Source of the DNA: Limnephilus marmoratus | Taxonomy: Eukaryota > Arthropoda > Insecta > Trichoptera > Limnephilidae | Direction of reading: 5' to 3' | Assembly: GCA_917880885.1 (NCBI GenBank) | Contig: OU862913.1 | Location: forward strand, 40,023,460 to 40,087,459 | Length of the DNA: 64,000 nucleotides | In this document: in pieces, positions 39,301 through 51,300 of the stretch | Layout: every line of letters starts with the position of its first letter | Numbering within the stretch: the stretch's first letter is position 1 | The notes under the pieces: generated by a model | Databases searched by the model: none | What the model was told of the DNA's origin: nothing | Seen by the model: the letters and a program-made list of their open reading frames with translations, nothing else | Made by a program: the position numbers and the translations under genes

Positions 39301-42300
39301 TGTAAATTGTTTGTGTTTGATTTTTATATGTACCGCCTTATCCTATAATGCCGTATTGTATAATTGATTGACAGAAAGCGAAGTATGTGGTTCTAAGTAA
39401 TTTTTCGTTTAAAATATCTCTTAAACATCTAAATATATATGTTAGTTTCCTTATTCTATTGTTCAGAATATTTATGTGTGGAGACCATTTTAAACGCTGG
39501 TCTATTGTTATGCCCAGGTACTTAATATCAGTTTTGCTTTCTATTTTTGAACATGATATATTACATTTGTGGTTTTCTGTATTTGTCACAGAGTGGATTA
39601 TTAAGTTTATTTCTCTAGGTGTTTCTTGTTTTTTAATGAAAAATGGTAAATAATAGGTTTTTTTAGAATTTAAAGTCAACAGGTTTTTATCAAACCATAA
39701 TTTTAGTGCATTGATATCTGTATTTGCCATTTTGTTTAATTCAGACCAGGTGTTTGCTTTTAGTAGTAGGACTGTGTCGTCAGCGTAGGAGACAATGTCT
39801 CCATATTTAGAAATATTGAATATATCATTGACATATATAATAAATAACAATGGTCCCAAAACTGTACCTTGGGGTATTGAAAAATCGCTATATTTTGAAT
39901 CGCTGACTTGATTTAGTAATTTTACTTGTTGTGGTCTTTCATGTAAATAACTAGCTATCCATGCTAAGAATTTCCCATTAATTCCTATAGATTTTAATTT
40001 ATTTATTAATTTTTTATGTGATATGCTGTCGAAAGCTTTTTTCAAGTCTATAAATATTCCGATACATTTTTTATCGGAATCTAGGGCCGTATATAAATAG
40101 TTGGTTATTTTTGCAACATTTTTTTTTTTACATTCTTTTTCTGTTCTTTTTTGGCGAGCCCTGAGTAATGAAAAGGTATGATAATCGGAAGGATGTGAAT
40201 AATTTTTATACCTTCGTGATACTTTGGCTTTTCTTTGATAATTTTGATTAGGTATGGAGTGAACCACGGAGGATACTTGGGAGACAGACAAATGGTCTTT
40301 AACGGTACGTGTTGATCAATAGTTTCATAAATAATTTCATAGAATTTATTAGTTGCTTCTTCCATACCTCTTGAACTAAAAATATTTGACCAGTCAAATT
40401 GCTTCAAAAACTCGTTAATCTTATCATAGTCAGCTGAATTAAATAATAAGACTTATCGAGGTTGATGTTTTAAGCAAGGTTCATTTTTTAGTCTTATTTC
40501 TATTTTGAAGGATTTGTGGTGCAAATCTTCGGTTAAAAGAGGAGGAATGCAAGGTTGTAATGAGCAGTTTATATTGCTAATAGCTAGGTCAAGAACGCGT
40601 TGATTTACATTTAAGATGTTATTATATTGAGAAAATTCACAAAGAGATAAAAAAAAGTCTATCACAGTAGAGCTGGCTTCGTCAACGGGTATTTATGGTA
40701 TAATCTGTCTTTCAGAATTTAGAGTCCAAATAAGTTTAGAGATATTATAATCACCTACCAGAAGAAAGTCATCATCGGGATAGTTCAATCGGAGCTGACT
40801 AGTGGACTCAAAGTGAGCTTTAAGATTTCTAATATGATTCGTACCATGGGGATGGTAAGAGCAGCAAATATTAATATTTTTATTAAAGATAGGTGAAGTA
40901 ATAGTTACCCATATATCTTCAGCCTCTAGTGTTGACCAGCTAGATTGATGAGTAACATTATATTTGGACTGGACAGCAATAAGAACACCACCTCCCAATG
41001 TTTGACCTGTGAGATTATAGTTTATGTCACGTCTAACAACATTATATCTATCGTCAAGGATCTCCCGATCATAAATATTGTCGAGAAGCCAAGTTTCTGA
41101 AATACAGATAATATCGAAGTCATTATTTAGAACAGCCCTTAGAAAATCATGTGTTTTTGTGCGCAGTCCTCGTACATTTTGATAATATATAGTTAACAAA
41201 GCCATATTGTATTAAATAGATAAAATATCTGAAAAAAATACATTTTTCGTAATAAAAATATTAAATGGTATAGTAATGTAATAAAGTGAGTTCGAATCAT
41301 TTAGACAAAAAGTTTTTGATGCAGATTCATTCCCTCACGAAATGTATAACATGCCATAATCTGAGTGAAAGTAATTTGTTTATTGACAGTTAATATATGT
41401 ATAAATAATAAAGCATAGTTTTATGTTCTGTGTGCAACGTAATAATATTAAATGCGAAACTAAATAAAAGGAAAAAATATTTTTTTTAAATAAAATAAGT
41501 GAAATCAAGAATAAATGCGAAACTAAATGAAAAGATAAAAGATTTTGTTTGAATAATACAAGTGAAAACATAAAGTTATGTAAAAGGAGTCATGCTATTT
41601 TAGTTAAATCTGCCTCAGTGGAAATTCGTATAAAATGAGATCTGTCACTTTTTCTCATAAAAATATTGCAGTTTTTTGTCCACAGATATTGATAATGTTT
41701 TTCGGCTTTGAGTTCCCTGGCTTTCTTCATCAGTAACTTGTTAGAAGGCGTGAGGTGGTCGTTAAGGAAAATGCGGCTTGCTGCTCCTGGAAGACCAATA
41801 TCTGCTGAAGTCAGGGTCCGGTGGCGTCGAGCAGCTGTCAGCAAAGCGTCCTTACAATCTCGCTGAGGGAGACGTAGAATAATATTAGCCGTGGATGTAT
41901 GTGAAGGTGTAATTTTGTGAGTTGTCGATTGCCTAGGCCATGGACAAACTCGATGGATGAAAACGACGTCTTCTTTTTTATGGGGTATCCTAATTTTTGG
42001 GATATGTTATTAATTATGTCATTTAGATTCTCTTTCTCTGAGGTCGGGACCCCACTGATTTCAATATTGCAGGATCTATCCCATTGATCCCTTAAATGGT
42101 TCTTGTATTCTAACATATTTAAACGTTCATTTAGGGTTAATATTTCACAATCAAGGGATTTTACTTTAGCTTCATAATCGTCAATTTTAGCAGAGCAAAA
42201 GTCAATTGACGTTTTGAGGTTAGATAATTCATTTTTGAATTGTTCTTTAATGGAATTTATGAAGCGTTCACTCGTTTCTTGAAATTTTTTATCAATGTTT

Positions 42301-45300
42301 TTTATTAATTTGCCTGAAAGAACATCATCTTCGTCAGTGTCACTCATATTGTACTTGTTTACTCATATTGTACTTGGGTTATTTGCAAATTTAGATGCGT
42401 GATGACAAGTTGATATTTTTGATTTGTTTATATTCCGCAGAAGCGCCTGTTTGCGACAACGATTGGGCGTAAAGCAATTATGAGAACACTTTCAACAAAT
42501 GATTAACAAGATGACGACACTATCAGCCAATGGGGTGATACTGATTATACTTATGCTTGCGCCTGTGTATTTTGATTGTTATTAATTTCAGGCAATTTTT
42601 CGGGAATATTTTTGATTTTAGATTCGCAATACGATACACTATTCACTAAGATGCAGAGTTTTAATTGACGTAATACGTCAAACACCAGATGAATTATACT
42701 TTGAGACCCTTTTTGTTAAGTTTACTTGCAAAATCGATCTTTTTTAGATAAATTTACTGTGGAGCGTATTTCACTGTCACACATACGATGGGTAGGTACT
42801 ATATTTTTTCACTGTCGTGAATATATAAAGATAGAATAATATACAACATATCTAGAGACCATATGTTACAATAATTATCTGTATTCTACTCACTCATTCA
42901 CCGACCTTACATTCATTCACATACTGAGAATTCGCAAATTTATTACGAGGAATTCCTGAAGAACCTCACACAGTAGAACGGCAAACATCAACCCTCAAAT
43001 ATTCCTCTGACGTGCATTACTTTTGGATTGTGGATAGAATCTTCATCGCCATATAGTCTTGTGTAACTCTGGTGTGTCTATTTGCTTGCAGGTGATAACT
43101 GCACTGTGGTAGACACAGGAAGAGTGGGGGTGTGCAGACCATTCGCTACCTGTCAGACAGCAAAGGAAGCCGCCAGTAAAGGCGTTTTGCCACAGGTACC
43201 ATTTTTTACTTTTTTACTTCAGGAAAAATCACATGTGTTTAAACTAATTGCTTAAAATAAATACACTAGCAATGCTACAATTGCTTTAAATCAATAAACT
43301 TCCGGCCATTTCTTTCAAAAACATTTTCATGTTTTGAGGTAGTCTTGATTTGTCGCATACAGATTTAATTTAAACCAGTTTTGTAGAGTAGTTTTAATTC
43401 ACCGCATAAAGATTTAATTTAATCCAGTTGACAATGTAATATTTCTGTTTTAATATTTCGAAGGCAAACATTCTCTTATTCCGAAGTGCAGTCATAAAAT
43501 TAATTCAAGTTAAGACCATGTATGTGCTGCCAGAAAATAACTATTTAACTATTTTTATGTTCCGAGTGTAGTTTTAATTTATTGGAAGAATACTCGTTAC
43601 ATGTGATATGAAAAAAATCGGCATAAAATGAGGTCGCAATAAAAAAAGGATTTCTACCTAGTAAATTTTTTTTGTAAGTTGGCCAAGTTATTACATTGTA
43701 TTTTGAGTTATTACATTGTATTGGTTATTTTTATATCAATTGGGAGGTGTTTTATATTATAATTTAATTTTTTTTTAATAATAACTCAACCACTAAGTAG
43801 CAATAATTTTCGATCAATCAGTCCCACGAGAGTGGTCATAGACCTTCATCAGATGGATGATGGCATCATGTGATGTCACATGTATCAAACCTTATATTGT
43901 TTAAGTGTTATAAATATTTCTTTGAATAAACACTTTAAATAAAATAAGAAAATCTCTTTGATGTTTGAAAAAATTCTTGTTTTTTCAATGAAATATTTTA
44001 AATTTATTTGTTAGGCAAAACACTACCCGTCAAAATCTTTTGAAATCAGACGTTGCGTTCATTAATAAGGATTTGTGAGTATTGGTCGAGGCTTTTACTA
44101 TCTTTTTTTCGGCGAAAAATAATAAGCGGGGAATAAAATAAAATATAGATTCCGTCATGTGGGAAGAGATTAAGATGTTCATTTAAAATAATAAGAAAAC
44201 GTTTTTTGTTTTCAGACATGCGATGTAAACGGCTCCGTTCAGATTGTTTGCTGTCCTCCGGTGACAGTTATTGAAGGTACGGTACCCAGAGCTTTATCTT
44301 TTCACTTTTGATGCCGAAAATTCCTAGGGGATTTCCATTATAATTTTATAAAACTTATTTCCACTTAATCATTTTTTTGTTTCAGCCCGTTAAGGCCATC
44401 TTCAGACAATTGTTTCTTTATCTACAGTTTGCACTCATTTGGGGGAGAGGGAGGGGGATAGTCAACAAGGAGTTTATTCAATATGTGTGTGTTTTGCAAG
44501 TTTGTTGCTATGTCGTCTGTGATAACTAGAAATACAATCGTCAAAGACGATATTAATTTGACAAAACGGAAAGAAATAACTGGACTACTTAATATATGTG
44601 AAGTACTAAATTTCTTTAAATTAAATGATAACTACTACATTCAATATGGAAGAATCTATCGAAAAATAAAATTATTAAAAAACTTTGCCTTCTATCGTAG
44701 AAACTTAGATGACATTCATATTATCTGGACAGGAAAACACAGATAATTAACTTCTTTTCAAAAAGAAATTATTAAAATTAACAAATCTATCCAGTTAATG
44801 ATGAAAATGGGGCAAAATAAGATTAATTTTCCTGACATCGGTATCGTAATTGTTCACAAAAAATTTCAATCTACAAAAAAACAAACATATGGTGATAAAA
44901 TCATACACACTCATATCTTTATAGACACCATATTTCACACAGATTATCTGTATTCTGATCACTCATTCACCGACTTTCCATACTGAGAGTGTGCAACTTT
45001 ATTATGAGGAATTCTTGAAACAGTAGAACGGTCAACGTTAACCCTCAAATATTCTACTGACGTACTTACTTTTGGATTGTGGATAGAATCTTCATCGCCA
45101 TGTTGTGTTGTGTAACACTGGTGTGTCTGTTTGTTTGCAGGTGATAACTGCACTTTGGCAGACACAGGTAGGGCGGGAGTGTGTAAACCTTTCGCTACCT
45201 GCCACACAGCAAAGGAGGCCGCCAGTAAAGGCATTTTTCCCCAGGTACCGTTCCTTACTTTATGTAAAATAACATGTATTTACACTCACGGCAATTTAAC

Positions 45301-48300
45301 TAACTGCTAAAAATAAATACACTATTAATGCTACAATTGTATGAAATCAATCTACTTTCCGGTCGTTTCTTCCAAAATTCTCTTTTGTAAAAATAGGGAA
45401 TGTCAGCAGACAACGAGAAAAATTAATTTTAACACGTAAAATAACAGGAAAAAAAAATTGGTCCAGCTCACGAAGGTCTCATACAAATCGTTGTATCTCC
45501 CTTACCGCCTTTGTGAGAAATATTATCTAAACGGTATTAGAAATAGAAAACTACACGTTTCGTAAGAAAATTTAATAACAAAATTTTAAATTTTATTATA
45601 ATCAAATTTAAATGTGCACCTCTACAAAACCAGCATTCGAAATGTAAAATTCTAGAATTTTTATTCATTCTTTTTTTATGAAGCGACTAAAACTCAGGGT
45701 TGTAATAACGTTTATAATACATTTGCCTAGTAAAAAATTTTTATGTTTTTCTTTTATTTTCATTATCAATAATTTTAAATAGATAAAACGCAAGGTGAGG
45801 CATTTTTAAAACTTTTTTTTATGTTTAACAATAATAATTTAGTATTTATATAGCGCAGTTTTGTGATATTTCACTTCAAGTGCGCTTAATTATAATAAAA
45901 CTTAAAATTAATCCTACAGTGTTCCTTTCGAGTCCTTACAAAAAATGATTAAATAATGTGAAACAAAGAATATTATACAGTATATACAAAACAATGCCAA
46001 AAGAACAACATTAGCAACAGCCGTGCTGTTTTGGCACAGGATATGATAAACAATAACGGTGCCATTAAACAAGAATCATTATATAGGACAAGAAGCAGTT
46101 TATGTTTAGAAATTATACAAATTCGGAGTGTACATAAAAGTATCGTAAGGAGGTAATCCAAACAATAGCCGTAAACTTGAAGAACATGGCTTATTAGAGT
46201 AGGTATATTGAAAAGGAGTTAAAATTCATGAATGGTATGATTTTTAAAATAAGTTTGTTTTTAAAGGCCTTTTTTGTTTGTATTATACTACAATATAAAT
46301 ATTTGAAAGCATATTTTATCACCTTTCAAAAACAGTTTTTAGTAAATAGGATACATTCAGTTATTCAGAAATATTCCACTTACTTGGATTTAATTGGAAA
46401 ACGGAAATTTTCTGACCTTCTCACAGAATGTGCCCAAGACCTGAAGGGTTAAACAATTAATTTCGTCATATTAATTTTTTAATTAATTTCATAAATATTC
46501 ATATATTAAATAAAGGTTGATTACTTATACACATGGAAAAAATGCTTGGGAATTGATATGGTCATCCGAAGTGATTTGATTCAACAATAAGATTGCCCTC
46601 CCGCCTTAACTATGCTATGAGGCTATGCAACTCGTAGTCCAGTGGGTAAGACTCTTGGCTCACAATCCGGAGGTCGCGGTTTCGAACCCGGCATTCGCAA
46701 ATAAATGTTATTTGATTAATTTGTGTTATTTCACAATTAATTCATTAAAAATAATATATAGTATATTTGCGGCATGTTCCAGAGTGGAAGATACTAGTAT
46801 CAGTATCGCCCTGGTGTAAGACCACCATTCAGAATTGAAACGTTGCTTGAAAATGGCTTTAGCCGTGTTTGGTGACCAGATCTGAATAGCCAGGTACTTC
46901 CTAACCTTCCTCTTCCCCACCTTCTTCCCCTCCCTACTACCCTCAGCCTCACAACATACCGTCGCTCTAGTTCGTTTTACTCCAACAGACCATTTTTAGC
47001 GAAATTGAGTTAAGTATGCAGTAGTTCTCAGAAAGTCTTTATGTATACAATGCAAGTGAAAAAAAAAAATTAAAAAAATTATTTAAGGGGTTTTCAAAAC
47101 GCACTTTGTCTTACGTCCTCCAAAATGAAACAACTTTTCGAGCGTATTTATCCAACATCCACACGTTGGCCAAAAGGACTCCCGTTTTTAAACCGGCCGT
47201 TCAGTCAAATTTCATAGGAATTTCTCCAACATCCAAGCTGTATCTTAGCCAACGTGCGAAATTCAAACTCTCGGTTCCGGGCGTATTGCTCTAACAGACC
47301 ACACAGCCAATAGCAGCGCAGCGGATTACCACGTGATTGCTTGCATTCCAAACATTCGTTCGTTTAGCCCCACGAAAGTAAATATCTTCACTTATGATTA
47401 TGCTAGTTACCAAGTTACTTTAGTGGTTTTCTGGGAGATTTCTTCAGGCAAAATGCATTATGGGAGATTTCTTCAGGCAAAATGCATAAAGATGTAAACT
47501 GTGGAAAAGGTTAAAAATTTTGAAGGAAAACATAACAGATAATTAATATTACAATATTTTCTCAGCAAATTGCATCAACTTGTCGTCCGTTACAGGGTGG
47601 TTATAATAAAGTTGTGTATTTTTTGAGAAAATATTGTAATAAATATTGTAATAAAGTTCTATATTGTGGTGAAATATCGTACTAAAAATTGAAATAACCT
47701 TCGTCGCTGTTTTAATTTAATTTAACCAATTAAAATATTAAAACGAATTGACTGAAATTGAAGAAGAATCAATTAACGAAGGGTATAAGGACGAAATTAT
47801 ACGGAATACACTCGGAATTTGATCCTTAAGGCGTATGTGTATAAAGAGGTATCGGTATGTTTTTACGTAATTATTTAAATCTTAAAATACCTTTAAATAA
47901 AAAAATACCTATTTATGATATTTAAAACAATTATAAGAATAAGAACATTGAATGAGCTTTTGTTTTAAGCACATTTAATGCGTAGTATCGGTATGTTTAT
48001 CAACCTTTACGTAATTATTTAAATCTTTGTTCAAAAATACCTACTTGTGATATTTAAAAACCACAATTATTAGAATAAGGACTGATGTACTATAGTACCT
48101 ATATACCTAATATATGTGTCCATCCACCAAATCTTAGTGAAAGCATTATTATACTTCAGATACTTAAAAAAAGCCAACAATTAGAATAAGGAAATGAAGG
48201 AGTTTTAATTTTCGGTATATTTAGTTCCTAAAATATCTGTTTGTTTATCAACCAAATTTGCATGTAATTATTCGACTTATCATATTTAAAACAAGCCAAT

Positions 48301-51300
48301 TATTAAAATAAGGAAATCAAGGAGTTTTCATTTTCGGTAAATTTAGTTCCTAAAATATCTGTATATCAGCCAAATCTTCGTGTAAAAATTCTACTTGTGA
48401 TATTTAAAACAAGGCAATTTTTCGAATAAGTACAACGAATTTGTTTTTGGCACATTTAGTGAGTAATAGCTTCATGTTTATTTACCTTTACCTAATTATT
48501 TAAATCTTTGTGTAAGAATAGGTACCTACTTGTAATACAAAATACAATTATTAAAATAAAGACAATGCAGGAGTTCTTTTGCTTTTAGTATCTAATATTT
48601 ATGTGTTTATCTACCAAATATTTTTTTCAGAATTCTACCTGAGATATTTAAAACATGTTAATTATTAGAATAAGGAAATAAACAAATTTTTGTTTTCGGT
48701 ACATTTAATGCCTAAAGTATCTTATTATTTTAATCAACCAAATCTTAGTGTAACAATGAAAACATTTTTGGTATATTTAGTGCCAAAGATCAGTTGTATT
48801 TGTGTACCTATAAATATCTTATTATTGAAATCTTCATGGGAGAATTGTAAAACGAATGACAATGAAAGCATTTCTATTATTTTATACACTGAGTGCCTCA
48901 TATTTCTTATGTGTTTGTTTATTTCTTACCTATTCGAGTTTTATTTTGTTCGAGCTTTGGATTGTCAATAAAAACGTTATTACCTACTATTCGCACATTT
49001 TTAATGATTAGGTATCCCATCATTCATTTGACTTTTTTTACCTAGATCAATTTCCAGTTATTTAATTTCAGCTCCTTTTGTAACCCTTCTAATAATTTGG
49101 CCCAACTAAGTGGTACCTCAAATACTGGAATACATTTGTTATGAAGCTAAAAATGTGGTTAGTGGTTAGGATTGTTTTATGACCTCCTTTTTTTACAAGT
49201 CTGTATTGTGTAATAGACGTAAATCACATCCCATGTGTTCGAACATAGGATCATTTTTACAAAGAACTCGTCGTCTATTGTTTTATACATTTATAAAGAA
49301 CTTGTAGCTATCTATTGTGTTTCAAAATCCTTCGAGTTAACTTTTTATTTTAAAATGTTGGATACTACACTTCTGTTATCACACGACGGCCTTCTTTGGT
49401 CGAGGGATAAGACTCTCAACTAGCGATCCGGATTTCGCAAATTTCAATCCCATCGTGCACAAGTAATGTTTATTTTGGTAGATTTGTTTATTTTGGGGGG
49501 CGGGTATGGGTATCGCCGTCCCGGGAACCATTTATTGGATAACCACCATCTCTGCCATAGGTCACCCCGAGTGGTTCGCTACGTTTGGTGACTTAGCAAG
49601 GGTGCCCGGGTTCATGGGGTGAAGTTCGTCCAGGTCTTGGCGGCGGATACGACTGCCCACCTGTTGCGTGGCGAGAGAGAGATTGGTTAAGGGAGCCTTT
49701 TTGACCTTTCCAGCCGGACTCTCCCGACTCTCGCCTTGCACCGCAATTGGAGAGATAGATTCATACGTCCGTCACTCCCGGACACACTGACTCCCCGATT
49801 CCTACCCACCCCTCATACCCTTTTTCTTCCCAAATTTCCTATCCTTACCTTCCTTATAAAGACTCCTCCAAAGTGAAATTATTTTCCTCAGGGCCACCTG
49901 TGTGGAGCTAATCTAAAAATATATATAGGTACATATTTCACAACTTTAACCTTTAAAAAAACGTACGTGTAGGTATATGTGTTTTTTATGTTTAAATAGT
50001 GAAATAACACAAATCAATAAAAAAATATATAAATATATATACATGCTGTATTTGCGACACGTTCCAGAGTGGAAGATACTCTCAGTATCACCCTGATGTA
50101 AGACCGCCATTTCGAATTGAAGCATTGCTTGAAATGGCTTTAGCCGTGGTTTTTGACTCGATCTGAATAGCCAGGTACTTACCAACCTTCATAAATGCAT
50201 CCCCTTCCCGCTACATCCAGCCTCACAAAATTGGGTATGCTATGTATAGCCTGACTTGGTCCAGGCGGTTGGGAGTGGTTGGGACTCTTGTGTAGTATTA
50301 ACATAAAAATAAAGTCACGTAAATCAATCCAACCTTTCGGGTCTGATCATACTAAATCTCCGATTTATATGCCGTAATAAATATGATAAAAATAATACGA
50401 GTGTATATTATATGGATAATTTGAATAGCATTGTTTTAGTGCAAAAACGCTTTACAATATATGTTCTCAGGGCCTACGAGGGGATGCTGTGTGGGGGGTC
50501 TTTTTGAGGAAAGGAAGAATAGGAAGTTCTAGGATGGAAACAGGAATGAGGGGTGGGTAGGAATCTGGGGGTTAGTGTGTATAGGAGTGACGGACGTAAG
50601 AAACTGTCCAACCGCGGTGCAAGGCAATGGGGTCGAGAGAGTCCGGCTGGAGAGGTCTACAGATCTTCCTCAACCAGTCTTTCCCGATCCGGCCTGCCAC
50701 GCAGTTTGTGGGCAGACGCATCCGTCGCCAGGATCCAGACAAAACTCACAACGAGACAGAACCCGGCCACCCCTGCTAAGTCACCAAACGTAGCGAACCA
50801 CTTGGGGTGACCTATGGCAGAGGTGTTGGTTATCCAATAAATGGTTCCGGATCGGCGGTACCCATACCCGCCTCTCAAATAATAACTAATAAACCTAGGA
50901 CCTATCTGATGACTAACGGTTGACGACTAGCAGCCAACAATAAAACACGCCTGAAACATTATTTAATAATTGTCTGAAAACGTACGTTTTCATTGTTGAT
51001 TTTACGATGTTATTATTTAACAAAAAATTACTCTTGAAAGTTGTTTCCCAACCAAGAAACAAATTATTTCTAAAAAATTGTCGAATGTTATAAGAAACTA
51101 TTTAAAAATCACACCCGAATATTTAGGTCTCACTGCGAAAACATCGGACACATAAGCTAAATCCATAAGTACCTATCAAAGTTCAATGAATTGAAATGCT
51201 TTCCGATCTCCCTGTAATACCAAGCACGTTAGATAAAGTAACTTCACGCAAGAGTACGCGCTCTTATCTAACATCCAGTGTCCTTTGTCCAATATCCAAC

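Larger units (their letters stand above)
36722..42355 (-). mobile_element. LINE-3, near full length, interrupted by LINE-4
   Basis: Reading right to left: ORF1 (42347-41590), endonuclease (41205-40453), RT (38790 to 36995) and a 3' end in AATAAAAAG with poly(A) at 36722-36733. Without the nested insert it is about 4.3 kb. Both ORFs are broken. It lies in sense opposite to the host gene. Confidence 0.82.

Noticed and set aside
44959..45234. Minus-strand 91-codon frame over exon 12
   Set aside because: It is antisense to a clip exon that has the full splice and Cys pattern.
47800..48970. CRISPR-like array
   Set aside because: Units are 135-150 bp, diverged throughout, without short conserved repeats and unique spacers, in a eukaryote.
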